DNA of 64,000 nt from Ophiocordyceps camponoti-saundersi (nom. inval.) (Eukaryota > Ascomycota > Sordariomycetes > Hypocreales > Ophiocordycipitaceae), in the NCBI GenBank assembly GCA_003339415.1, contig PDHQ01000154.1, forward strand, positions 17,535-81,534, written 5' to 3'. Position numbers and translations under genes: made by a program. The notes beneath the pieces are model-generated. The model was given only the letters and a program-made list of their open reading frames with translations, ran no database searches and was not told the origin of the DNA. Shown here in pieces: positions 49,845-62,984 of the stretch (positions are counted from its first letter, which is position 1; every line of letters begins with the position of its first letter).

Positions 49845-51480
49845 ATATATTACTAAATATTATATAATAAAGCTATAATATAATAAATATTTTACTACTT
49901 TATATATAAAAAGTAAGTTTGCTTATTTTATAGCTTATAAAAAAAGATTATATTATTATTTTTTTTATTAAAAATCTTACCTTAAATAAAGTTAACTTTA
50001 TTTTAAAATAAAAGTAGTATAAGACTAAGTAAAAAGTATATACGCTATTTAACTTTAAAAGTTTATAAACTAGAACTTTATATATATTACCCTTTTACCC
50101 TTTTTAGCGCTAACTAAAAATTAATAATAGCTAAAGCAAAAACGCTAAAAAGTAAATATAATAATACCTCCTTTTTTAACTTTAACTTTATACTTATTTA
50201 TAGCTTTATTATAATAATTTAGCTATTTTTCGAAATTAGCTATTATAAGGTTTATTATAAGATAATAAAACTTTTATATATTCTAAAGCTATGCTAATAA
50301 GGCTTCGATTAATTAGATTATTAAAGCTATTTTAATTAAATATAAAAATTTAATTTATAGCGATAATAATAGCTAGGAGGATAAATAAGCTATATAAACT
50401 TTATATTAAACTTAGTTTATATATACTCTTATTACTATAAAGTTATTTTAAAAGAAATATTAGCTTCTAAATTACTAGTTAATACCTAACTTATTAAATA
50501 TATAAAGTATTAAGTATAAGCAAGGTTTAATATAAAGCTAAAGTAACGCTTAAGGGGAAGGTTTTATTTTAAGCTTTTTAGTTTTTCCTCCTTTTAAAAT
50601 ATATATAAAATAGTTCTAAGCTATATAAAATATATTAATATATAAATATTATTATTTTTTTATTAAATATTATATAATAAGGTTATAATATAATAAGTAT
50701 TTTACTATTTTATATATAAAATATAAGTTTACTTACTTTATAGCTTATAAGAAAAAATTATATTATTATCTTTTTAATTAAAAGTTTTATTTTAAGTAAA
50801 GTTAACTTTATTTTAAAATAAGAGTAGTATAGGACTAGGCGTAAGATATATATATTACCTAACTTCGAAAGTTTATAAATTAAAACTTTATATATATCGC
50901 CCCTCCTTCCCTTTTAGCGCTAACTAAAACCTAATAATAGCTAAGGCGGAAACGCTAAAAAGCGAATATAATAATACCTTCTCTTTTAACTCTAACTTTA
51001 TACTTATTTATAACTTTATTATAATAATCTAGCTATTTTTCGAAATTAGCTATTATAAAGTTTATTATAAGATAATAAAACCTTTATATATTCCTAAGCT
51101 ATATTAAGAAAGCCTTAATTAATTAGATTATTAAGGCCGCTTTAATTAAATATAAAAATTTAATTTATAGCGATAATAATAGCTAAGAGAATAAGTAAGC
51201 TATATTAACTTTATATTAAACTTAGTTTACGCGTACTCTTATTATTATAAATTCCGCTTTAAAGGAAATATTAGCTTTTAAATTGCTAGTTAATAATAAT
51301 ACTTAACTTATTAAATATATAAAATACTAAGTATAGGCAGGGTCTAACTTAAAGCTAAGATAATATTTAAAGGGAGGGTTTTATTTTAAGCTTTCCGGTT
51401 TTCCCTTTTTTTAAAATATATATAAAATAGTTCTAAGCTATATAAGATATATTAGTATATAAATATTATATATATAGTAG
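49845..51480 (+). repeat. Tandem duplication of an approximately 808 bp unit
   Basis: Two adjacent direct copies (about 49845-50652 and 50653-51480) align along their length. Shared landmarks are ATTATATAATAA near each start, AACTTTATATATAT, TTTTTCGAAATTAGCTATTA and GGTTTTATTTTAAGCTTT near each end. A third, inverted copy lies at about 62985-63580. The unit is mutated by RIP, carries no recognisable protein domain, and its nature is unknown. Confidence 0.7.
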
Positions 51481-51772
51481 CGGTTAAGCTTTAGATATAG
51501 CTTAGTATTAAAAGAGATAAGCTAAGGTAGTTTATAGCGCTATTTAACTAAGTAAAGATATTAAAGGAGTAAATAGTAAGTATTCTTTAGTTTAGTTTTA
51601 TATTAATATAAAAAAAGATTATTTTTAATATATATTTATAAAAAAGGAACTTTTTAAAACTAATTTTATTTATATATAATTATATAATTATAATATTAAT
51701 ATATTTTAATAAGTTTCTATATTTTTTAAGTAACTTTACTTTATTAAAATAAAGTAGGAAATTAGAGGGAAA

Positions 51773-53549
51773 TATAAAAGTCTTATTATAGCGATTATAG
51801 AAGTAAGTTAAAATAAAGTTATAATTAAAGCTATTAAAAAGAAAAAAAGAAGGAGAGAGAAGCCCTCCTTTTAAGCTAATTATATACCTCGCGTAATAAC
51901 TAAGCGCTATTAAAAAAACTTAAATATATCCGCTATAAACCCCTTTATTTAACTATAATTAATTATAAACTAATTCTTTATATAGCCCCCTCCTTAAGCT
52001 AGCTAAGGAAATAAAAATATAAGATAGAAAAGTTATATATTACTATACTAGCTAAACGCTTTATATAGTCCTTAGCTAATAGCTTAATAGTCTTTATAAA
52101 GATAAGGATAAGAGGGCGGAAAGGCTCCCTTATAGCTTAACGAATTAAACTTTAATTCTTATAAGGAAGATTCTAATAAGCTTAAATTTATAATATTACT
52201 TAAAGTAAGGAAAGATAAACTTTTATATTAATAATAAAAACTTACTTATATAGTTAATATATTAAACTAAGTAAAATTATACTAATTATAAAAAGCTTAG
52301 AAAATAACTTAATTATAATAAGTATAAAGCTAGCTAAATACTTATTATTACGCGCTATTAGCGCTAGCTTATAAGCTAAAGCGCGATATAATCGTAATAT
52401 ATACTTATTATTAAAGTTATAAGCTTAAGCTAGGCGCGGACTATTTATATATAAAGTAATATATTAAAGCTAGAAATTACCTAAGTTATAATATTTAGCG
52501 CGTATATACCCCTTTTTACTTATTATCCCCTTAATTAAAATACTTTAAATTTATACTTAATTACCTTACTTCGCTTATATATAGCTTAAACCTTAATACC
52601 CTTATTTACTTATAAAGCTTTAGATAGTTACGCTTAAAATAACTAATTTAATTATAATAATAATAATACTATTACTTAATAATATTTAAAAGGCGAGAAA
52701 TTATAAATATAATATCTATTAGGTTAGCTATAAGGAGGGGCGGTAAATTAACTAGCGCGTTAGAAATATTTTTAGAACTAAATAGTTTATTAAAGCTTTA
52801 AAGAAAGCTAGCGAAAGCTAAATAAACCGTAAGCTAGTTCTTATAATCTAAGCGCTCTTATAGCTCCTTATATAGCTTAAATAAAAGTAAAATAATCTTA
52901 GCGTAATTAGACTAATATAAAAGTTTAGCTTTAAAAAAAGTATATTTTTACCTTATAATATATTTTTTAAGAGGCTTTAATAGCCCCTAATATATCTTAA
53001 CTAAGGAGAAATATATATAGCGCTTTTTATAACTTTTTTTAAAAAGCTTAAGGATTTACGCTAATAAAGCTTTAAGCTAGAAAGAAAAATCTATAGCTAT
53101 AATAATATATAAAAAGAATATTTACTAAAAGGTATTAAGATATAAAAAAATATATTAAAACTAAGACTTAGACTTTTTAATTATAAATCTATTAATTATA
53201 AACTTAATATATATAGCGGCTAACTAAAAATTAAAGCTAGAATAAGCTATAAGTAGCTTTAATAAAAGTAAAATTTAATAGTATTTTATATTAAAATCTT
53301 ACTCTTATATTTAATTAGCGGTAAGAGGAGCTTTAATTAATATAAAGGTTTTATTATAGCGATTATAGAAATAAGCTAAAATAAAGTTATAATTAAAGCT
53401 ATTAAAAAAAAAAAAGAAGGAGAGAGAAGCCCTTCTTCTAAGCTAACTATATATTTTACGCGATAACTAAGCGCTATTAGGAAGACCTAAATATATCCGC
53501 TATAAACCCCCTTATCTAGCTATAATTAGTTATAAACTAATCCCTTATA
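51773..53549 (+). mobile_element. Short non-autonomous LTR element, copy 2
   Basis: 1777 bp with LTRs 51773-51982 and 53341-53549, collinear over its whole length with the element at 45460-47238. Flanking pentamers are GGAAA (51768-51772) and GAAAA (53550-53554), a 4 of 5 match. It is more AT-rich than copy 1, with extra C-to-T and G-to-A differences, so it may be older or more heavily mutated by RIP. Confidence 0.82.
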
Positions 53550-53554
53550 GAAAA

Positions 53555-55683
53555 TAAAATAAGCTTAAAGCGTTTAGTATATAATTAGTATCGGAATCTT
53601 TTTACTTTACTTTCTAATCTTAGCGGAGAAAGTTTATTATATACTTTTTATTTAAAAATAATATATTATTTCTTATTTATATTTAAACTTAATATATATA
53701 TTCTTCTAATAGCTACCTAGCTTTTTATTATTTTATTAATTAATAAAAAAGGAAGCGAGAAAAATACTTTAAAATATTTTTAAAAGTAATTTAACCCTTA
53801 TTTAATATTTTTATATCTTTTAAGTAGTAAAAGGTATTAATCTTTCTTTTATTTAAGTAAAGATTTAGTAAGGGAACTTAAAACTTAACTTTAATATAAT
53901 AAATAAGTATAGTTTTATAAGCTATAAATATTATCTTAAAATTTTATAATTATACTAGTTTTAAGGCCTTAGCTAAGCTTAGTATGTTTTTACTTATAAA
54001 AGTAATAATATAAAATATAATAATAGCGTATACGATAAGTAACTAGATAACTTTTATATAAAGTTTATAAGCGCGGATAAAGGGGTAACTTTAAGTAAAA
54101 GTAAATAAAAGAGAAAAGGTAAAGTTTTAGTAAAGAAGCTTATTATATATAATTTATAAATAAGGGTTTTATTATAGCTGCTAGTAAATTTAAACACTTA
54201 AGAGTTTTATTTTAAAAATAAGGTAAATTTAATAACTTTTTAATTAGATTAAGTTTATTTTTAAAATATATTTTTAGGAAAAATAAAAATACTTATTTCT
54301 TAGTTTAAAGTTTATATTATAATTATACGCTTATTACTTATATATTACTTATATAGCTTAAAGCTATTTTATAATTATCTTAAAGTTAAGCTTAATATTT
54401 AGAAAATTTATATTATTTATAAAATTAATTACTAAAACTAATTACTTATATTCTTTCTTTACTTACTAGCTAATTATAAAGCGGGGCTATATAAAGGATA
54501 AATAAGATAATAAAAAGCGGTAAGCTTTAAAGAACTTTAATTTTAATCTAATATAGTTCCGAAATCTTATTATTAAAGTAAAATTAGAAGGTATAGTTTT
54601 ATAAATAGCTACTAAGAAACGCTAAGATTTAATTTAAGAATCTTAAATACCTAAGTTTAGCGATAAATTTATTATAATATATAATATTAAATACTCCCTT
54701 AATATTAAGTTATAGAAAAGATATTACTTTTTTCTTAGCTTAGGTAGCTTAAATAAGCTTAATAATTATAAGGATAGTTAGCTTTATAAACTAGTTTTGC
54801 TTATTACTTATCTAGCTTTTAAAGAGAAATCGGTAAGACTTTTTAGCTTTAGTAATTTATTATCCTATTAAAGTTTCTAAGATTTTACTTACGTAATATA
54901 AAAGGGATATAAGCTTATAAGTATTTACTTTTTAATAAGCTTTTAATTTTTTTCTAGCCTTATAAAAGATAATTATAATAGTAAATTATAGCTAAGGTAA
55001 GAAATAATTAAATTATATATATACTTAGAAAATTATAGCAAGCTAGGTAATAAGAATAAGGTAATATATTCTTAGAAATCTAGCGAGAATATTACTTACT
55101 CTAGTTACTTTTTAAGGGGTTATTAACTTAAGTATTATAAATATATTAATTTAAGTAATCTTAATATTAATAAGAAACTAAAGTTTAAGCGGTCTAATAT
55201 CGGTTAAGAGTATATTATAAAGCTAGGGAAAAAACTAATTAGCTAAGATATTAGCCTTAGCTATATAGTTATTAGCTTAAAATTTATTAGTCCTTATTAA
55301 TATAAGAAGATATATTAAATCTTAAGGGAGATTACTTTAAATATAAGCTTAACGCTTAATATATTAAAACTTAAAAAGTAAGCTAAGAATAATATAAAGG
55401 AAAGATTACTAATAAGTATATTTTACTAAGTTTATAGCTATTTTCTAAGTAAAGGCCGTCTCCTAAAGATGTTATTAAGAAAAGTCTAATAAGAAAGACT
55501 TATATTTACGCTAGGCTCGCTTAGCTACCCGAATAGCTAAAGCTATAGCTAAGGTAAATTATATCGCTTTATAAGAATAGGAAGGGGTAATAAATAATAT
55601 TATCTAGTTAATAATAAGCTATAATTCTTCGTAAAATTAGTTAAAGGTATTATTAATCTTTATTAGGTTAATAAGAGGGGAAG
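53555..55683. other. Unclassified RIP-mutated sequence
   Basis: Broken in all frames. The plus strand near 55180-55560 has a purine-rich, coding-like texture (for example KRSNIG...EYIIKLGKK-like translation) that I could not assign to a family. It continues to the right of the hAT element at 57177, so that element inserted into it. Confidence 0.4.
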
Positions 55684-55691
55684 GTGATAAG

Positions 55692-57168
55692 CAGGGTTTA
55701 AAATTAGTTAGTAACTTTTTAGTCTTTTTTTAGTTAGTTATAACTAACTAACTAAAGTCACGATTTTTAGGGACTAAAAAAAGTTATAACTGACTAAAGT
55801 TACTTAAGTGACTTTTTTTAGTTAGGACTAAATTAGTTATTAGTTAGTAATTAGTTACTAGCATTAAAAAAATTAATAAAATACTATGCTAAATTAGCTT
55901 CTAAAAGCTACTTTTTTTATAGTTTTAACTATTTTCCCCGCTTTTCTAAAAAAGGTTAGAGAGAGAGTATTTTAAAGGAAAGTTTTTTATTAAAAAAACT
56001 ATTTTTAACTAAAATAAATAGTATATAAACTAAATAAAAATATTTTAAAGCTTTTAATATTAGCTTATAGCTATAATAAGTAAAAAAAACCTTTTTTTCT
56101 ATTTTATTCTATTTAGTTTATTTTTTATAAAAATGTTAGTAATAAAATTATAGTTTTATTTAAGAATTATTATAAATTTTAAACAAATGCTTATAAGGTT
56201 ATTTTTAAATATTTTAAGAACATATAATTTTTTTGAAAAATATACTTTTTAGTTTTTTTTTAAAAAAATTAAATAAATAAATAAAAATGTAAGTATTTCC
56301 TACTCTATACTAAGTTTCTAAAAAGCTAACACTTAAATAAAAAAAGAACTAAATTATATAAAATATTTTTTAAAAATCTTCTATATAGAAAAAAGTCCAC
56401 TTTCTTTAATAAAAGAAAACCTAGCTTAACAAGTCTTTTAAATCCTTAGTAATAAACTATTTTCTCTTTTTTCCTTATTTTTCCTTAGGTATATTTTTTT
56501 TACTATACTAAACTTTACTAAAGGTAAGGAAATTAGGTTTTTTTAAAAAAACTCCTTTATTAAGGAACTTATAAATATAAAAAAAATATTATCTAATAAT
56601 AGATTTTTTAAATTCTATAAAAAGAGTTTTCTTATATATTATTATTAACTATTATAATTATAATAAAAGATTTTAACTATAGGACTTTAGCTATTTTTAA
56701 AAAAGATTTAATTAATAAGCTATAATTAGCTTTTTTAAATTATAAGAATTTCTTTAAGTAATTTATAGCTTTATTATATATTATATTTATTCTATATATT
56801 TTATCTATTTTATTTACGAATTTAATAAAATTCTTTCTTTTTAAAAAATAAATATATATACTAACTATTTAAACTAAAGAATTAATTACTCTATAAAAAA
56901 AAGCTTAATTAGAAAAAAAAAGATATACTATATAGCCCTTTTAAAGCTCTATATAACGCTATTTTTTTCTAATTTAAAATGCTTACGTAAGCTACCTAAC
57001 CTTTAGTCCTTTTAGTCTTTAGTCTTTAGTTAGTTAGTTACTTTATTTAAGGACTAACTAAAGTTACTAGAGTGACTAACTAAAGTCTAACTAAAAGGTA
57101 CGTATTTTTAGTCTAGACTTTTTTTAGTCAGTCCTAACTAACTAAAGACTGACTAATTTTAAACCTTA
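55692..57168. mobile_element. hAT-type element, 1477 bp, lightly mutated
   Basis: Starts CAGGGTTTAAAATTAG; ends CTAATTTTAAACCTTA, one terminus intact and the other RIP-altered. The 8 bp duplication is GTGATAAG (55684-55691) and GTAATAAG (57169-57176), differing by one TG-to-TA change. Subterminal zones of about 150 bp are dense in TTAGTTAG and ACTAAC repeats. It keeps noticeably more CA and TG than its surroundings (for example AAACAAATGC near 56181, GTCCAC near 56395). No transposase was seen, so it is non-autonomous. Confidence 0.88.
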
Positions 57169-57176
57169 GTAATAAG

Positions 57177-58158
57177 GTAATCTTAGCTAAGAATTCGTAG
57201 TAAACTAAGTTTAGGTCCGCTTATCTTTATTATAAGCGCAGCGTAGGCGCTATTTTAAGTAAGAGGATTTTAATTATAAAAAACTAAGAGATATAGTTAG
57301 ATTTAGTAAATTAAGGTTTAATTTAATATAATATATATATAAATCCGCTATAGCTTAGATAAAGTTTAGTATACTATTTTTATATTTATAGAAAATTTAA
57401 GTATATTTTTTTTTTAAAATAAGGAGTAAGAGTTATTACTTAATTATTTTATAAATTAGCTAATTTAAGTTCTTAGAAAGCCTTTTATAATAATTCTAAA
57501 GCGGGTAATATAAATTAAAGTTACTAACTAAGATATAATTATAGTTTAGAGGAAGGTTTTTAAAAATTAAAAAGCTATTACTATAAGGGGTATTAAGGGG
57601 AGAGTAAATAAAAATAAACTAAAGTCCGGAATAGAAAGTAATACTTACTTAGTCCTCCTTTATTTCCTAAAACTAAAACAAGATATTATATCTTTTATAA
57701 ATATAAATTAAAATATAGCTACCTTTATAAATAAAAAGGTAAATTAAAATCCTAAGTAAGGGAGGCTTAGCGCTAAGGTAGCTAATAGTTTTTTAGAAAG
57801 TAATAATATTATAATTTAATTTATTACTAAATACTAGCTTAGCTAGCTTAATATACTTATTTATATTCTAAGAAAAAACTTTTATAAATATAAAGAAATA
57901 GTAAAAGTAATAATAGTTTTTTTATTATAATTTCTTTATAGCTTAGTTATAAATTTTATTTAAGTTTAAGTTAAGGCTAAGGTAATTAATATTTTTACAC
58001 TTTTTTAGATAATAAAGTTAAGTTAAATTAAAAATAAAGTTAATTTATTAATAATTTATATAAATAAAATATTAGCTATATTTTAAGGGAGGGAGGTATT
58101 CTAAGCTTATTAGATAAAGCGTTTTATTACCTTAAGGGTATTTTTAATAACTTATATT
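57177..58158. other. Unclassified RIP-mutated sequence between hAT elements
   Basis: Continuation of the sequence interrupted at 55683. AT-rich with all frames closed and no recognised motif or terminal repeat. Confidence 0.4.
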
Positions 58159-61100
58159 TAAGGTTTAAAATTAATTAGATTTTAGTTAGTTAAGACTAAT
58201 TAAAAAAAGTCCGGACTAAAATATATACCTTTTAGTTAGTTTTTAATCAGTTATTATAAGGACTTTAGTTAGTCCTGAAATATAGAGACTAAATAACTAA
58301 AAACTAAAAACTAAAAAGACTAAAGTTTTAGTTAGCTTATATAAGCTATTTTAATTTAAAAAAACACTACTATATAGCGCGACTAATATAGTATATATAA
58401 GTTAAAGTTTTTCCTTTTTAAATTATTATTAAGTAAGGAATAAAATCTTTAATTTAATATATTTAAAAGAAAAATAAAAACTAGTAATAATAATAGTAAT
58501 AACTTAAGAAGTAATAGTAAAATAAATAGTAGGAGTATAATATAGCTTTAAAAAGACCTTAATATAATTTAAATAAGCTTAATTATTAAAAATCTTAAAA
58601 CTTATAAAATTATTAATATATAAAGAGTTAATATTAATAAAAAAATATATTATTAGCTAGAAAAATTTATCTAATAATAAATAAAAAACTAGCTATAAAA
58701 GAAAACTTATAAGCTTTAATCTTCTTTTTTTAAAGCTTTATTTCCCTTTTCTTTAATTTCCTAGGAATTATTAAGCGTTAAATTCTAGTTTTTTAATAAG
58801 ATTAACTACTTTATAATTTTAGGTTTTAAATTCTTCCTAGATAATATAATAATATTACTAGAAATAGAAAAAATAGCCTTGATTAAGGCTAATATAGCTA
58901 GAATAGCTAAAAATTTTCTAGCTAAAATTATTAAAATAGGGAAGCGGAAAGCGTTATTTTTCTAATATAAGAGCGGGTTACTTTAAGATATAATTAGTAA
59001 ATAAGGAGAAAAAATTATAAAAAAAATATATAACTATACCTTAAAAGGTAAAAAAGCTTCTAAAAGGTATTATTTTAATTCTTTATTAATTTCTATTTTT
59101 TTAGATTATAAACTAAAGTCGAACTCTTCTAAGGTAAACGTTCTAAGACTTCCTAAGTTTATTTCTTTATTTTCCGTAATTTTATAGCTAAAACTAATTA
59201 ATAAGAATTATAAAAAAAATATAATCTTACTTATAAATTATATTCTTCTTAAAAAAGATATAAGATATTTTTTTAATAGCTAAATAGTAATAAAGGAAGC
59301 TATCTTCCTTAAAATAAATATCTTTATATTATAGGTCTAATATAATAGCGAATAAATAAGGTCGGAAAGCTAGTAAGTTGTTTTTTTTAAGTTTTTTTAA
59401 AAAGTACTTCTCTAGCTTTTTTAAGCCCTCTATTATATAGGTCTTAAAAGTAATAAAATAAGAAGATTAAAAAGTAATTAGTAAGTATTTTAAAAAATAA
59501 AAAAAAAGAAAAATACCTAGCTTTTTTTAAAGTTAGAAAATTCTTTATATAATTTAGTAAGCTGATTAAAGATCTAATAAATAAAAAGTAATCCTTCTAA
59601 ACTTATTATATAAAAGTAGCTTTATAAATAAATAAAAGAAGTTAAAAAAACGTTAAAAATAGCTTTAAAATCTTTTAAAGCTTCCTATTCCTTATTAGTA
59701 GGAAATACTTTTTTATACTCTTTATATTCTATTAATTTAGAAACCTATTCTAAGGCAGAATAGAATTCTAATACTTTTTTTAGTATAAAAAATATAGAAT
59801 TCTACCTTATAGCGTTATCTATTTAATTAATTAGTAGTTAAATAAATAATTAATAAATAAAAAAACTTACCGATAATAACCTTTATTTTTTAGATTATTT
59901 TATATTTCCCTTAGATTTTTACTATTATAAACCCTTTTAAAAAAGCTATTTAAGCTTTATATTATACTTAATAATAAGTAAAATATGTCGAAGTTAGTTA
60001 AAAAGCGCTATAAAAATAAATAATTAGTAAAAAATTATAATAAGAATAAATAACTTACTATTATACTTTTATAAAGTAGTATTTTTATCTAAAAGTTACC
60101 TTTCTAAGTTAGAATTATTTAAAAAGGCTTTAAAGATATCTTAGGCTATTAAATTAATAGTATATACTAGGCAGCGAATTTAGCTAGTAAATTCTTTAGA
60201 AAAAAGGTTATTATAAGCTAAGGAATAAGTTTTTAAAAAGGTTTTATTATTAGTAATATTACTATAAGTAATACTAATATAATATTATTAGTAAATAAAT
60301 AAATTAGTAAATAAATAAAGAAAGAAATTATTAATATACTTATTAAGAGACTTTAAAGTAATAGTAAGGTAAGCTTTAAGGTAGGAAAGAATTTTAATAT
60401 AAATATAATTTTTAATATACTATTCTAAAAGCTTTTTAAAAGCTAAAACTTATTAGTTTTTATAAATAAATAAATAACTTACTTATAAGCTTATAATATA
60501 GCTTAAAGTCTAGGGAAATATAAGCTATAATTAAGCTTAAATAGGTATCTTAAGTAGCTAAAGTCTAGATATTAAAAATAAGGCTATAAAAGCTACTTTT
60601 AGATAAGTAACTTATAAAGTTATTATTTAACTTTAAAAGGGCTTCGTTAAAGTAGTTTTTTAAATAATCCTTTAACTTAGCGTAATAAATAAGCTAGTAA
60701 TCCCTAGAAAAAGTTAATTAAAAATTTAAATAAAAGGAAAATAACTTACTAATTATAATAAGTAAGAAGTTTATTAAAAAGCTTAGAGTAAATTATAGAA
60801 AAAGAAATATTTATAGTTAAAAGAAAATTAATAACTAAATTCTAAGCTAGATTAGTATTAAAAGCTAAGTTTAACTTAGCTTATTTTTTGAAAAGATTTT
60901 ATAATTTTTTTAATAGATTATTCTAATATAAAACTAATAAATTAATAATAAAAACGCTAAAAACTTACTTCTTTTTAAGTTTTTTTTAGAATTTTTATTA
61001 TAAGTAATTATTTCGTGTTTATTCTTATAATACTAGGATAAGTTCGAAGCTTAAAACTTATAAACTAGAAAAATAAACTCCTTTAAATAGCTATTTATAT

Positions 61101-61400
61101 AAAAAATTTAATTAATAACGCTTTTTTATAATAAAAAAAAAGGAAAAAAAGAAAAAAAATACTAACATAGTATAAATAGCTTTTACTTTTTATTATTTAT
61201 TTTCCTTAATCAGAAGAAGCTATTATGTAAATAAGCTATACCGTAAAATATAAGTTTTTAAATTCTTATCTAGGCCTAATTTAAATTCCTTTATATTATA
61301 TTAAGAAATAGTTATTTTTTCCTCTTCTTTTCCTTTTTTCGAAAGGCCTAAAAGTTCCTAAGAAAGTCCCTAATCTGAAAACTTAATAATGTTTAATTTT
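58159..61400 (-). mobile_element. hAT element with decayed transposase, right end not found
   Basis: The left terminus TAAGGTTTAAAATTAATTAG is a RIP-altered CAGGGTTTAAAATTAG, and the following 200 bp match the subterminal repeats of the elements at 19018 and 57168 (inverted). The body carries a minus-strand transposase remnant. I did not find a right terminal repeat or the duplicate of CTTATATT (58151-58158), so the right end is lost, unrecognisable or outside the window; the end given is approximate. This is the only family member here with transposase coding sequence and is a candidate source for the non-autonomous copies. Confidence 0.65.
58788..60900 (-). pseudogene. hAT transposase remnant
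   Basis: Minus-strand translation of 58788-58958 gives an NNAFRFP start, then LARKFLAI, an ALIKAIFSIS-like block and SRKNLKPK, ending with LLKN. This is the order of the C-terminal dimerisation domain (hATC) of hAT transposases. Upstream sequence (to about 60900, N-terminal direction) should hold the catalytic and zinc-finger domains but is too mutated to read by eye. Stops interrupt every frame. Confidence 0.72.
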
Positions 61401-62984
61401 ATAGCTATATCGCTATTATAGCTATTAAAATTAGCTGAGGTTACTTAAGAAGGCTCTCCCTAAAAGGTAATCGAAAGCGTATAGTTAAAGTTAGATATTT
61501 TATAAGAGATTAAAGAGATTAGGCTAAAAGCGGTTAGCTTTATTATATTCTTTAGGAAAAAAGCTTTTTAAAAATACTCTTTTTATCTTTATAGCTTATT
61601 TAGAAAGAGTTATAAAATAGATTAAAATTATAATATATATAGGTTATAAGATATAACTATAAAGTTAAAGAAAAAAACTTAAAACTTTAAAAAATTTTCT
61701 AAATATAAGGAAGATAAGTAAGGGTACTTAGTAAAATGCTAGAAAAAGCGCCTTACGCTATATATTTAGTTATAAACCTACTTTTTTAAAATATACCTTC
61801 TTTATATTTTAAGAATATTTGTTAGTAGTAACGTTTAAAGGTTTACTTAAAACCTTATATTTCTTATAAGAAGGGGTAAGTATAAAGGACTCTTTTATAT
61901 TAACTTAAAGAAAAAACTAGGAAAAGTCGGTAAAAAAGTAAGGAAAAAATATATAAGATTCTTTATAGCTTTTCCTATATTATGTTTTTTTTTATAATTT
62001 TAACTATTTTTATTTAAGCTTAAATTAATTTTAAAAGGAAATAAAAATATATTTCTACTACTTACTAGAGTACGTTCCGCGAAGCTACCGCGGGGTAAAG
62101 TACTCTTTTAAGCTTTAGTAATTTAAAAAAAGATATAAGATAAGTAAAAAAAGTAAAAAAAAATATTTTATTATAAATTAGCGTAAAAGCTTTTATAATA
62201 AGTTTTTAATTTAATTTATTTACTATCTAAAGCGTATTTATAAAATTAAGTTATAATATTAAGTAGTATATATAACTTTATTTTTATTATAAAGTAATTT
62301 TTAAATAGTTACCTTATAAGATAAAAATTATATAAAAAATCTAAAAAATATATATATAATAATTTATTATATATAAGATTTTTCTCTTTTATATAATATG
62401 CTTTATTATAAGTAAAATACTAGTAATTTATAATCTTTAAAATAAGTTAATAAATAGAAAATATCTTTAAAACCCTTAATTATTTTAAAAAAAATCTAAA
62501 AAAATCTATTTAAAAGGCTTATAATACTTTTATTATTTAGATTATTTTATTAGAATTTTAATAAGAAAGATAAGCTTTTACTATAAATAAACTATAATAT
62601 CTTATTATAAATATCTTTTATAAAATCTTCTATATACTATTTTTATATTAGTATTTTATTATTTTTAAGTTCTATATTATAATAAGGCTCTCTTACTTTT
62701 CCGCTAATTTTATAGCTATTTTATAAGCTTTTTTCTACGCCTTTATATTTTTTATTTATTTTTTTTCTTACTTTTTACTTATTTTTCGAGGAAAAGGCTT
62801 AGATCGCCTAGCGTATTATAACATAATTCGCTTCATTCTTTTCTATATAATTATAATAGCTAAAAATAATTAATATTTTTAATTATAAAGCTTCTTTAAA
62901 ATAGCTTACCTTAATTAATTAAAAGTATAGTAGCTTTTTAAGCTATTTTAATAAAGCTTAAAAAGGCTACGGTATTATAAATAA
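61401..62984. other. Unclassified AT-rich sequence with a small hairpin
   Basis: No intact frame. It holds an imperfect inverted repeat at 62068-62115, with GAGTAC and GTACTC ends and CCGCG/CGCGG inside, a GC-rich spot in AT-rich DNA. It could be the remaining part of the hAT element or another transposon. Confidence 0.4.
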
